From: Pseudovibrio sp. Alg231-02
Lineage (GTDB): Bacteria; Pseudomonadota; Alphaproteobacteria; Rhizobiales; Stappiaceae
Length of the DNA: 64,000 bases
Assembly: GCF_900143565.1 (NCBI RefSeq)
Contig: NZ_FREX01000001.1
Span: forward strand, 511,068-575,067
Reading direction: 5' to 3'
Part shown: in pieces, positions 35,537 through 42,899 of the stretch
How positions within the stretch are numbered: the first letter of the stretch is position 1
Layout of the letters: each line of letters opens with the position of its first letter
Translations under genes and position numbers: made by a program
Notes under the pieces: model-generated
Told to the model about the DNA's origin: nothing
Seen by the model: only the letters and a program-made list of their open reading frames with translations
The model's database searches: none

Positions 35537-37969
35537 ATGTACAAAAAAATCAACAAGATTGAGAGTTTCGGTGTCTTCAATGACTTTGTCTGGGACAATT
35601 CTGTAATTGCAAAAGGCACAGAACCCGATGAGTTCAAGAAGCTAAATATAATTTATGGACGAAATTATTCAGGCAAAACGACATTATCTCGCATGTTTCG
35701 AGCAATGGAACTCGGACGGTGGCCTGAAAATTACAATGCTGCAAAGTTCTCAATTACTGACACTGCAAATATTCAATTTGATCAATCTGCACACTCCATT
35801 GAAGAAAACGATTGCATCCGCGTTTACAACAAAGATTTCGTTTCTGAAAATCTGGGCTTTCTAACATCTGCTGATGGAGAGATTAAACCGTTTGCTGTGC
35901 TTGGTACGGTTAACAACCAGCTTGCTAGAATGGCAAAAGATCTAAAAGACAGATTGGGGTCTAAAGACGATGAGACTGGGTTACTTGGAGAGCTTAAGCA
36001 TGCAGATGATGAAACGACAAAGGCTTCGCAGGAACTAAAATCTAAAAAGAAAGACTTTGAAGAGTTACGAAAGAAGTTTGCTAGCAGCACCGTCAAGCCT
36101 AATCCGCTTCTCGGTGAGTACAACTACAACATTTCAAAACTAGATAAAGACATCAAAGACTGCGAAAAGGACACGAAATCACATATCCTGAATGACGAAA
36201 TCAAACACCAGCTGGAAAGTTCGATCAATGAACCCCGCAGGAAAGATATTTCGACCAGTGAGTTTGACCTATCTGCCCTCCTTTCGTTTGTTTCACGAGT
36301 AAACTCAGCTCTGGTAGAAGAGCTTGCGCCAGATTTTACACTTGCGGAACTGGTTCACAATAAAGCCCTACAACGTTGGGCAGAGAACGGAATAGAACTG
36401 CATAAGGGTAAGAGAAGCACATGCGGTTTTTGTGGTTCAGATCTTCCAGAGGACATTTGGGAGAAGTTTGATGCACATTTCAATCAAGAATCCAAAAGAC
36501 TAAAGAAAACAGTCAATGATCTAATTAATGAGGTAGAGCACATTTCTTTGAAGTTTGAGGATGTGATCACCTACAACCTTGATGAGACGTATGAGAGTTA
36601 TCGTGAAACTCTCTCCGTTTTCTTTGAGCAAGTGAACACTGAAACTGAGAAAATCAACGCTTATATCAAAAATGCGAAGAACGAACTTCACAAGAAACTG
36701 GACGATGTTTTTTCTCCTCGGCAGATACTCCCAATATTTCAGTCAAATCTACTTGATTCAATTACCTCACTGCAAGCGGTCGAAGTCGAGCATAACAAGC
36801 ATAGTGAGCAACTAGATGGAAAGAAGAAAGAAGCTCAAGCTCAGATAAAAAACAATCTGATTGCTCAGTTTATCAGTAGCGCGGACTACTTCATCCGAAA
36901 CCAAGCAGTGATCGATGCGCAAACTCGATATGATGAGGTCAAGGTGCGATGTGATCTGCTAACGGAGAATGTGAAAGAAATTGAAACTCAGTTAGAAGAG
37001 CTACTTGCTGAACGTATTGATGAAACTCACGGCGCCAAGATTGTAAGTAATTACCTGAGGAACTTCTTTGGTCACAATGGACTGGAGTTGGTTGCAATTA
37101 AAGGGACCAAAGGCACACAGTTCAAAGTACATCGAGCGAAGAAACTAGCTCATAACCTTAGTGAAGGCGAGTGCAGCTTGATTGCATTTTGTTACTTTAT
37201 GGCTCGGCTGAGAGATGTTCAATCACAGGAAAAGAACTTGATAGTATGGATTGATGATCCAATCTCTAGCCTTGATAATAATCACGTTTTCTTTGTTTTT
37301 AGTTTGATAGAAGCTGAACTTGCTCGGCCAATTAAAGAAGATGGGCAACCCCAAAAAAAATACCGATACGACCAGCTGTTTATCTCAACTCATAATCTTG
37401 AGTTTTTGAAGTTTCTTAAGCGCTTAAGTGTCCCTATGACAAGGATCGAGGGAAAAAAGAATCCAATTACCGACTCTCGTTACTTCATGGTTGAGCGAAT
37501 CAAAGACGAAAGTGCCTTGAAGAAGATGCCGCAGTATCTTTCTAAGTACATTACTGAGTTCAACTATCTGTTTCATCAAGTCCACAACTGTGCAACCATG
37601 CTGCAAACAGATGATAACTTTGAGAGTTTCTACAACTTCGGCAACAACTTGAGAAAATTTCTCGAAGCGTACTTGTACTTCAAGTACCCATCGACAAGAT
37701 TAACAGCAGATCAACGTATCCAAAAGTTCTTTGCCCCTGATACTGGTGCTGCTGCATTGACAGGACGCGTGGCAAACGAGTTCTCTCATTTGGAAGAAAT
37801 CTTTGATCGCAGCATGTCTCCCATTGACTACGACGAAATTCAAAAACTCGCGCGGTTTGTTTTGAAACGCATAAAGGAAGCAGATATCGACCAATATACC
37901 TCCTTGTTAGAGAGCATCGGTAAAGAGCTATCAGAAGATAATCTAGAAGCAGCTCCCGAACCCGCCTAA
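35537..37969 (+). CDS. AAA_13 / RloC-PrrC-like SMC-type ATPase, candidate anti-phage effector
   Basis: 810 aa. Walker A is GRNYSGKTT (41-49), the ABC-type signature HNLSEGE (539-545), and Walker B LIVWIDD (Asp573-Asp574) followed by PISSLD; a STHNLEFL switch follows. Coiled-coil arms at about 130-250 and 310-520 flank CGFC (Cys296, Cys299), a zinc-hook-like motif as in RloC. The C-terminal 150 residues contain LRKFLE (Arg706, Glu710) and RVANEFSH (Arg744, His751), which resembles the Arg-x3-Glu...His triad of PrrC/RloC anticodon nucleases and the HEPN Rx4-6H motif. The family link is by pattern; nuclease activity is inferred. It probably forms a unit with the next gene, 51 bases downstream. 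Confidence 0.82.
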   Translation: MYKKINKIESFGVFNDFVWDNSVIAKGTEPDEFKKLNIIYGRNYSGKTTLSRMFRAMELGRWPENYNAAKFSITDTANIQFDQSAHSIEENDCIRVYNKDFVSENLGFLTSADGEIKPFAVLGTVNNQLARMAKDLKDRLGSKDDETGLLGELKHADDETTKASQELKSKKKDFEELRKKFASSTVKPNPLLGEYNYNISKLDKDIKDCEKDTKSHILNDEIKHQLESSINEPRRKDISTSEFDLSALLSFVSRVNSALVEELAPDFTLAELVHNKALQRWAENGIELHKGKRSTCGFCGSDLPEDIWEKFDAHFNQESKRLKKTVNDLINEVEHISLKFEDVITYNLDETYESYRETLSVFFEQVNTETEKINAYIKNAKNELHKKLDDVFSPRQILPIFQSNLLDSITSLQAVEVEHNKHSEQLDGKKKEAQAQIKNNLIAQFISSADYFIRNQAVIDAQTRYDEVKVRCDLLTENVKEIETQLEELLAERIDETHGAKIVSNYLRNFFGHNGLELVAIKGTKGTQFKVHRAKKLAHNLSEGECSLIAFCYFMARLRDVQSQEKNLIVWIDDPISSLDNNHVFFVFSLIEAELARPIKEDGQPQKKYRYDQLFISTHNLEFLKFLKRLSVPMTRIEGKKNPITDSRYFMVERIKDESALKKMPQYLSKYITEFNYLFHQVHNCATMLQTDDNFESFYNFGNNLRKFLEAYLYFKYPSTRLTADQRIQKFFAPDTGAAALTGRVANEFSHLEEIFDRSMSPIDYDEIQKLARFVLKRIKEADIDQYTSLLESIGKELSEDNLEAAPEPA

Positions 37970-38020
37970 TCAAGCAGTTGATGAATCGATAAAACTTATT
38001 TTCTCATTTGGAGTTTGTAT

Positions 38021-38677
38021 ATGTCCGGAACCGAAATGCCGAGTTTAGAGCCAACGGCAGCAGATGACATAAAACCAGCAGTTAAAGCAGTTGCGAGTTT
38101 AACTCCCTTTGTTGGTGGGGCGATTGCTGAGTACCTTGATACTGTTATTAGAGATAGGCGCTCTGATCGGATCGAGGCATTTATTCAAATGCTTGAAAAG
38201 AGAGTTAGTGATTTAGAGATTAACATTAAGGATTTGAAGTTAGAGGATTCTGAAACTCATATTATTCAAGAGGGTTTTATCGCTGCTTCAAGAACTCCCA
38301 ACAGAGAAAGCATCGAGCAAATTGCCCGTGTAGTCTTTGCCTCATTCAAATCTGATGAAAGTACTCAAGCGCGAAACCGACTATTTATGCGGCTGTTAAA
38401 TACTTATGAAGTAAGGCATTTCATGCTGTTGGAGCGGTTCCATAAACAGCAAGACATACAGCAAGAAGCAGCTATAAAGTACAACATAAAAACACTCGCC
38501 GACTTAGATAAAGCTTATGTCTCACAACTAGTTGCAGATGGAATGCTTATCCAAGCGCCTGCAGGTTGGGGCGGAGTTTCAGACGCTATGGGATACGAAA
38601 CAAGTACTTTAGGAAAGGATTTTCTTCATACCACCGGTTGGGAGTTCGCATCAAAAGATGAAGCTATAAGTGACTAA
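38021..38677 (+). CDS. Unknown 218-aa partner of the AAA_13 ATPase
   Basis: No named family recognised. Residues 18-40 (IKPAVKAVASLTPFVGGAIA) form a hydrophobic or amphipathic segment, followed by a helical region with RDRRSDRIEAFIQMLEKRV. A C-terminal winged-helix-like part (about 130-218) ends TLGKDFLHTTGWEF. The P-x-VGGAI-x-E pattern recurs in small proteins of phage-resistance loci, but this is only an impression. GGAG seven bases before ATG 38021 sets the start. The short gap after the ATPase gene implies co-transcription and a shared job. Confidence 0.7.
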   Translation: MSGTEMPSLEPTAADDIKPAVKAVASLTPFVGGAIAEYLDTVIRDRRSDRIEAFIQMLEKRVSDLEINIKDLKLEDSETHIIQEGFIAASRTPNRESIEQIARVVFASFKSDESTQARNRLFMRLLNTYEVRHFMLLERFHKQQDIQQEAAIKYNIKTLADLDKAYVSQLVADGMLIQAPAGWGGVSDAMGYETSTLGKDFLHTTGWEFASKDEAISD

Positions 38678-38861
38678 CTTATCGTTGTATTCAAAAACCG
38701 CAGCCAAAGCATGGTGGCTGCGGTCAAGAGCAAAGTCATTTAAGCCTCAAGACATTGATGTGATCAAGCTCGCTTTGAGGATCGTCATCACAGGCGAGCG
38801 AGACATGCTATCTGCCATCAGAGGGCTTCATGGAAATGGTTCTTTGGCTGACGCCGGATGA
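38670..38861 (+). CDS. Doubtful 63-aa ORF at the end of the defence cassette
   Basis: It starts at GTG 38670, inside the end of the 218-aa gene. The part after residue 20 (AKSFKPQDIDVIKLALRIVI) looks protein-like, but the first part runs through a perfect hairpin that fits better as a minus-strand terminator. It competes with a minus-strand ORF at 38808-38951. Only one of them, or neither, is likely real. Confidence 0.3.
   Translation: MTNLSLYSKTAAKAWWLRSRAKSFKPQDIDVIKLALRIVITGERDMLSAIRGLHGNGSLADAG
38692..38724 (-). terminator. Terminator of the leftward late operon
   Basis: ACCGCAGCCA / TGGCTGCGGT perfect stem; on the minus strand it is followed by a T run (the TCAAAAA at 38691-38697 on the plus strand). 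It marks the left end of the late transcription unit, facing the defence cassette. Confidence 0.75.
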
Positions 38862-38951
38862 CTTGTCCGCCCTCACTTCACTGCAGTCAATAATGGTCAG
38901 ATATTGCGTGTCCCCTGTGGTGTGAAGCACCGTACCTTCCGCCGCCACCAT
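38808..38951 (-). CDS. Possible 47-aa phage protein after the holin-like gene
   Basis: In frame with, and directly after, the stop codon (TAG) of the 64-aa membrane protein gene. It reads MVAAEGTVLHTTGDTQYLTI and then IDCSEVRADKSSGVSQRTIS before stopping. The composition is protein-like and it sits just before the late terminator, but there is no good ribosome site. It could be a short gene, or the C-terminal extension of the upstream protein after a recent nonsense change. Confidence 0.4.
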   Translation of the reverse strand: MVAAEGTVLHTTGDTQYLTIIDCSEVRADKSSGVSQRTISMKPSDGR

Positions 38952-38993
38952 CACATGTCCGGTGTCATCAGCCGTCTCAGGGTCTTCAGAGTT

Positions 38994-39188
38994 CTAATTC
39001 TTCTCCCGCAATTGCTTTCTTTTGAGCTGAATATCCAGAAACCTCAGCCAGACCACGAAGGCGGCGCCGAGCACGGTCAGCAGAATTATTGCGGCCTGCA
39101 GGAGCGGTTCTGCATAGCCCTCCCAGATGTTGGCGATCCAGGCAGAGCCTAAGGCTGCGGCGGTAGAAATCTCGTTGCGGGTGATCAT
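38994..39188 (-). CDS. Small single-span membrane protein, holin-like
   Basis: 64 aa. One hydrophobic segment (AEPLLQAAIILLTVLGAAFV, about residues 26-45) is followed by a strongly basic tail (RKQLREKN). It has the size and layout of single-span phage holins or lysis accessory proteins and lies in the lysis region. GGAGAGG precedes the ATG at 39188. No specific family assigned. Confidence 0.6.
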   Translation of the reverse strand: MITRNEISTAAALGSAWIANIWEGYAEPLLQAAIILLTVLGAAFVVWLRFLDIQLKRKQLREKN

Positions 39189-39209
39189 GCAGCCCTCTCC
39201 TCAAAACAA

Positions 39210-39240
39210 AAGAAAACCCGGCATCGTGTGAGGCCGGGCT
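39210..39240 (-). terminator. Minus-strand hairpin terminator after the nuclease gene
   Basis: CCCGGC / GCCGGG stem; reading leftward it is followed by a T-rich run (TTTTCTTTTGTTTT). Confidence 0.6.
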
Positions 39241-39264
39241 GAAGCGTCTTTTCCTGTGCCGGGC

Positions 39265-39768
39265 TTAGTTGTCCAGACACCACGGCGCTGCTTTGGTGCC
39301 GCCGTCGTAAGTCACCGCATGGCCGTTTTGGATGAGCAGTGCTCCCAGATCCCGCCCATCACTCAGGGCCAGTTTGCCCACGGCGCGGCCCGCATATTTG
39401 CCAAGCTTCACCCCGGTCAGCAGCAAGGTGTCATCCGGCTTTACATGGGCCTTCACAAACTCGGTTGCTTTGACGCCCAGTTGCTTCTCATGGGTCTTGA
39501 TATGCGCCGGCACATTCGCCGCCTTGCCGCCATAGAGCGCGGTGCAGCCGGTGCTGCGCTTTTCCGGCGTATCAATGCCCTCCAGCCGCACATCCACACG
39601 CTTGAAGTCCATGGGCCAGACCTCCACAAACACGCGCAGCGTATCGGCATCAACGACTTTAATTGTCCTGGCGGTGTAGGGCCCGGGCAGCGTCCGGCTC
39701 TTGGCCAGCCCCTGCTCCGCGCTCGCCCAGATCGTCAGGCACAGCACTGCTGTCAGAAGATGTTTCAT
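39265..39768 (-). CDS. Thermonuclease (SNase-like) family protein, exported
   Basis: 167 aa with a signal peptide (residues 1-22, ending EQGLAKS) and an SNase OB-fold: IKVVDADTLRVFVEV (about 37-51), VDVRLEGIDTPEKR (catalytic Arg and metal Asp region, about 58-71), then LGKYAGRAVGKL and LGALLIQNGHAVTYDGG. It is a likely periplasmic nuclease. Similar genes are frequent cargo in alphaproteobacterial prophages. AGAGG precedes ATG 39768. Its first 110 bases overlap the lipoprotein gene in another frame. Confidence 0.87.
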   Translation of the reverse strand: MKHLLTAVLCLTIWASAEQGLAKSRTLPGPYTARTIKVVDADTLRVFVEVWPMDFKRVDVRLEGIDTPEKRSTGCTALYGGKAANVPAHIKTHEKQLGVKATEFVKAHVKPDDTLLLTGVKLGKYAGRAVGKLALSDGRDLGALLIQNGHAVTYDGGTKAAPWCLDN

Positions 39769-40099
39769 GGTGACCTCTTAAGGTTTGGCAGGCCGGTTGC
39801 TGCCATGTGTCGATGATGCACACAGCCCGTCGCAGGGCCTGATAGTGCGCTGTGATCTGTCGCAGCTTTGCGTGCCGTGGCAGGGTTTCCAGCTCCTGTG
39901 CCACAGCGGCGGAGTACGTCAGGCTGTAGGGATGGAGCGTGGGAGTGGGAAAGCGCCAGTCATACCCAGCGGGCTGTGTTGGCGGGGACGGATCAGAGCC
40001 CGTGCTTGCGCAGGCGCTCAGGCACATCACCAGGGCTATCATCCAGCAGCTCGCGATTGGCCGCAGCCTCGGCCTCTCTGGCCCGCTGCTCAAAGTCAT
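39659..40099 (-). CDS. Lipoprotein overlapping two genes, outer-spanin-like
   Basis: 146 aa. A basic N-region (GPERPRLRP) and hydrophobic core end in the lipobox LSAC (Cys about residue 28), followed by Pro-rich STGSDPSPPTQP, then a helical part with YQALRRAVCIIDTWQQP. GGAGG six bases before ATG 40099 is an excellent ribosome site. The gene starts inside the 73-aa gene in a different frame and ends inside the nuclease gene. Nesting of a Pro-rich lipoprotein in a coiled-coil gene is the layout of Rz/Rz1 spanins; assignment rests on that and on location. Confidence 0.6.
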   Translation of the reverse strand: MTLSSGPERPRLRPIASCWMIALVMCLSACASTGSDPSPPTQPAGYDWRFPTPTLHPYSLTYSAAVAQELETLPRHAKLRQITAHYQALRRAVCIIDTWQQPACQTLRGHHETSSDSSAVPDDLGERGAGAGQEPDAARALHRQDN

Positions 40100-40214
40100 G
40101 ATGCTCCTCCGTCTTATTGAGCCGATCGGTGCGAGCCTGCGCACGTTTCTGGTCAAGACGGCTAAACAGCGCCTCGACCACGGCTTTGAGGAAGACACGC
40201 AGCAGCTGGCTCAT
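39993..40214 (-). CDS. Helical 73-aa phage protein, inner-spanin-like position
   Basis: MSQLLRVFLKAVVEALFSRL is an N-terminal amphipathic or weak membrane helix, followed by a charged coiled-coil-like stretch (KTEEHHDFEQRAREAEAAAN). The start overlaps the preceding gene's stop by four bases (ATGA). The lipoprotein gene begins inside it in another frame. The arrangement suggests an i-spanin (Rz) analogue, although the transmembrane segment is weaker than usual. Confidence 0.55.
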   Translation of the reverse strand: MSQLLRVFLKAVVEALFSRLDQKRAQARTDRLNKTEEHHDFEQRAREAEAAANRELLDDSPGDVPERLRKHGL

Positions 40215-40717
40215 GTGTTGCCCTGCCCGGTTGCCCGATCGCCCTGCTGGATTTTCTGCAAGGTTCTGGGACCCACGCGTCCAGAGACAAACTCGGCCAG
40301 ATCATCCGGCTGCAGCTTGAAATGGCGGATGGCGTCGGGGGCTTTTCTGGTGGCGTAACCTGCAACCTCGGCCAGGAGCTGGGACCGGGAGTGGATGCGC
40401 ATGGATGCCCGGTTGCCCTCATAGGCATCTGTCAGCATCTGCCGCAGTTTGGAAACGACAATCTCCTCCAGAGTTTTGCGGTGGCGTTCATCCAGCGATA
40501 CACCCAGGTATCGGTGCAGCAATCGCGCCGCCCACGCCAGAGCTGCCGAGACAAGCGCCCCCAGCAGAGCGATGAGCGTGGGCATCACAGCCTCTGCCAG
40601 TGGCGCAAGGTCGATGGTGTAACTGCCCTCATCAGCGGCCAGCGCAGTGCTGGCAAAGCTCAGGGCGGCAAAGCAAAGGGCGCACAGGCCCATTGCAAGG
40701 GAAATGATCCGTTGCAT
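40211..40717 (-). CDS. Phage membrane protein of the lysis region, LLH/holin-like
   Basis: 168 aa. An N-terminal signal-like segment (MQRIISLAMGLCALCFAALS) is followed by a second hydrophobic segment (MPTLIALLGALVSAALAWAA, about residues 44-63) and a basic helical cytoplasmic region. The layout resembles LLH-type holins. It follows the M15 endolysin gene and overlaps the next gene by four bases. I chose ATG 40717 because upstream residues in the open frame overlap the endolysin gene and are not protein-like. Confidence 0.65.
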   Translation of the reverse strand: MQRIISLAMGLCALCFAALSFASTALAADEGSYTIDLAPLAEAVMPTLIALLGALVSAALAWAARLLHRYLGVSLDERHRKTLEEIVVSKLRQMLTDAYEGNRASMRIHSRSQLLAEVAGYATRKAPDAIRHFKLQPDDLAEFVSGRVGPRTLQKIQQGDRATGQGNT

Positions 40718-40751
40718 CAAAGAGGTTCCTTTTATGAGTGAGGTGTGGCCG

Positions 40752-41219
40752 TCAGGTGTTGTCCCAGGTGGCGTTGGTGCCACGCCCGTCCACATGGATG
40801 AAACTGCGGTAAAGGCCGAGGCCACCGACGAACACGCCGCGATCGCGCTGGATGCCGAGCCAGTCAAAACAGGCTCGCGGGGTGATGCCCGGACAGCTCA
40901 GATCCAGCGCGGCAAACTTCAGGTGCTGGCTGCGGGAGGCTCCGCCAATGGCCGTGTTGTAGGCCGCAGAGCGATAGGCAGAGAGAATGACAACCGGGCG
41001 TCCGAAGTGTTCTCTCATTCTATCAGCCATGGTGATGGCGGGGATAATGTTGGGCCAGAGCTCTGCAGGCGGATCTGCGTTAAGGCCGTAACCGGGATGC
41101 CCGGGTGTTTCATGCGCTTTCCCCTTGCTCAGCAGCTCATGGGGCGCGAAATGGCGCAGGTTGAGGCCCTCACAGAAGGCGGCAAAGCCCTCCACGCTCT
41201 CAAGTTCAGTGATGTTCAC
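40752..41219 (-). CDS. Endolysin, peptidase M15 (D-Ala-D-Ala carboxypeptidase-like)
   Basis: 155 aa, M15_3 family. ILSAYRSAAYNTAIGGASRS is followed by QHLKFAALDLSC (zinc His and Asp), and the C-terminal GLGLYRSFIHVDGR holds the last zinc His. The fold cleaves peptide cross-links in peptidoglycan and acts as phage endolysin. Translation starts at GTG 41219 with GGAG nine bases upstream; the longer frame to 41372 crosses a terminator. No signal peptide is present, so export needs the holin-like protein downstream. Confidence 0.88.
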   Translation of the reverse strand: MNITELESVEGFAAFCEGLNLRHFAPHELLSKGKAHETPGHPGYGLNADPPAELWPNIIPAITMADRMREHFGRPVVILSAYRSAAYNTAIGGASRSQHLKFAALDLSCPGITPRACFDWLGIQRDRGVFVGGLGLYRSFIHVDGRGTNATWDNT

Positions 41220-41233
41220 GGGAATTACTCCAA

Positions 41234-41259
41234 TAAAAAACCCGCCTCGGAGGGCGGGT
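41234..41259 (-). terminator. Minus-strand terminator before the endolysin gene
   Basis: CCCGCC / GGCGGG stem; read leftward it is followed by six T. It would separate tail-gene and lysis-gene expression unless antiterminated. Confidence 0.75.
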
Positions 41260-41372
41260 GGATGAGTTGCGAAATGCGCAACCAGGAGCTGAATGTCTCT
41301 GCAAAATGCAGTATAAGAAGAGTGTGGTGATGGGGATGGATTGGCCATCCCCGCCACAAAGGAGAAAAGCAT

Positions 41373-41453
41373 ATGAAGTTACAGCTTCTCGCAATTCTCC
41401 TTCAGATTATCGTGGCCCTGATGCTCTTAGCGAACATCATACACCACTGGTAA
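41373..41453 (+). CDS. 26-aa hydrophobic membrane peptide (plus strand)
   Basis: MKLQLLAILLQIIVALMLLA then NIIHHW and a stop: a single membrane helix. AAAGGAG lies seven bases before the ATG. It is one of two tiny plus-strand membrane peptides opposed to the late operon, too short for ordinary gene calling. Function unknown; such peptides can act as toxins, holin regulators or exclusion factors. Confidence 0.6.
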   Translation: MKLQLLAILLQIIVALMLLANIIHHW

Positions 41454-41468
41454 CCTGAAGCCGGTAGG

Positions 41469-41487
41469 CCCTCTCTGACACAGAGGG
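41469..41487 (+). other. Hairpin between the two membrane-peptide ORFs
   Basis: CCCTCT-CTGACAC-AGAGGG. Without a good T tract; it could be an attenuator or mRNA-stability element between the two small ORFs. Confidence 0.4.
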
Positions 41488-41518
41488 TCTACTTGGCTTA
41501 CAATATAGGAGCACAATC

Positions 41519-41611
41519 ATGTCAACGCAAGATAAACTGGCAATCGCCTCTATCGGCCTTTCCATCGTGATCCTAGTTCTGATTGGCATCAACTACGGTT
41601 GGTTTTCCTGA
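41519..41611 (+). CDS. 30-aa hydrophobic membrane peptide (plus strand)
   Basis: MSTQDKLAIASIGLSIVILV then LIGINYGWFS: a short charged N-terminus and one membrane helix. AGGAG lies seven bases before the ATG. It is 65 bases after the 26-aa peptide gene, on the same strand, and probably in the same transcript. Confidence 0.6.
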   Translation: MSTQDKLAIASIGLSIVILVLIGINYGWFS

Positions 41612-41665
41612 AAGCTAAAGCTGTTTATTCAAACCTGGTAGCCTGAGGATGCTATTCTTTGCCGG

Positions 41666-42670
41666 TCAGGCAGTGTCGTTTCTCGCTTTGGCCTTGCCTT
41701 CAATTTCTGTCAGTAACCCATCGCCTTTTGAGTAACTGTGGGTGACGCCTTCTGCGATAAACTCCAACCCGTCCACACCAGGGCGCACACCCGCATATGT
41801 GAATGGTTGCCCGGCCAGAAAATCAGGTCTGCCCTCAATTGAAACTGTTGTGGTCACCTCACCGCGCAGCAGCTCTTTGGCACGTGCCTTAGCAGCCTCT
41901 CTTGCCTCGCCTTCAGAACTGAAGGTCTCACGGATCTTGTAGGTGCCCTTCCCGTTCGCATCGCCCTGTGCCTCAACACCGACACGGCGGGCTTTGTTCG
42001 GGTCCTGATAGTACGCTTTAATCGTCTTGTACCGGCCACGATCTCCAAACCGCACGCGGCACGACCCTTCAATGATCTGGGTTTGCGAGATGGTTTGAAC
42101 AGGAAGTTCCTTTCCGCTCGCACTTTTGCCGGTTCCTTTTTCGGCAAAAACAAGCCGGCCATCTTTGATAGCAAACAGCGCACCATGGCGCCGGGCAAGC
42201 CGTTCAAGCAGGTGCATATCCGATTCACTTTGCTGACCGAGCCACTCATAAACGTGGCTGGCTACTGCATCATCAATGACAGGCTTTAGTCCGTGCTCAC
42301 CGGCTATCTGCTTCACAATGTCTTTGACCGACTTGTTGTCAAAATGGCGTTCTTTCTGGGTCTTCAGGTCTTCCGTTACATCCGCGCCTTGTCCTGGCAC
42401 ATTGAGGAGATACGGCAGGCACTGCACCTCAATTTCGCTGGCCGTATATTCGCCTTTGTACACCAGACCACTGGTGGCATACCCCATCCAAACCTTGATC
42501 TTCGCTTTCGGCTTTGGCAGGGCGACAAAGGGAGGACCATCCTCCAGTTCCAGATCAACGGTATCTGATCGCGTACCTTCACGGTCCACCACACGGATGG
42601 AAATCAAGCGCTCCAGAAACAGCCCTGAAACGGGTTTGCCATCGATAGAAACTTTTACGATTGGCCGCAT
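41666..42670 (-). CDS. D: Phage late control protein D / tail hub (P2 gpD-like)
   Basis: A 334-aa baseplate hub protein of the P2 gpD family (gp27-like fold). VSIDGKPVSGLFLERLISIR starts the chain; the middle contains SESDMHLLERLARRHGALFA, the best conserved family block, and the C-terminus EFIAEGVTHSYSKGDGLLTE. It is the last gene of the P2-like tail series U-X-D, the standard order. It connects the tail tube to the spike. Confidence 0.92.
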   Translation of the reverse strand: MRPIVKVSIDGKPVSGLFLERLISIRVVDREGTRSDTVDLELEDGPPFVALPKPKAKIKVWMGYATSGLVYKGEYTASEIEVQCLPYLLNVPGQGADVTEDLKTQKERHFDNKSVKDIVKQIAGEHGLKPVIDDAVASHVYEWLGQQSESDMHLLERLARRHGALFAIKDGRLVFAEKGTGKSASGKELPVQTISQTQIIEGSCRVRFGDRGRYKTIKAYYQDPNKARRVGVEAQGDANGKGTYKIRETFSSEGEAREAAKARAKELLRGEVTTTVSIEGRPDFLAGQPFTYAGVRPGVDGLEFIAEGVTHSYSKGDGLLTEIEGKAKARNDTA

Positions 42671-42673
42671 TGT

Positions 42674-42880
42674 CTAATCCCAAAGCTTCAGCGTGGTTGT
42701 CTCATTACCGCTTAAAACCGGCATAGCAATCTTGGTTCCACGCGGCACAATAGGTGTGAGCCCCACAAGGTGGGTGTTTGCCGCCAACACCACTTCAACG
42801 CTGCCTCTGGTATGCCCGTAATACTGTGAGCAGATCAGATCCAGAGGGCGCTCCATATCTACCTCAATCAGTTCCGCCAT
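42674..42880 (-). CDS. X: Tail protein X (P2 gpX-like, LysM-related)
   Basis: 68 aa. ICSQYYGHTRGSVEVVLAAN followed by THLVGLTPIVPRGTKIAMP is the P2 gpX/LysM-like fold. ATG 42880 is chosen, with GGAG six bases upstream. It sits between U and D, as in P2. Confidence 0.9.
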   Translation of the reverse strand: MAELIEVDMERPLDLICSQYYGHTRGSVEVVLAANTHLVGLTPIVPRGTKIAMPVLSGNETTTLKLWD

Positions 42881-42899
42881 GTGTGCTCCGTGAGTTGAG

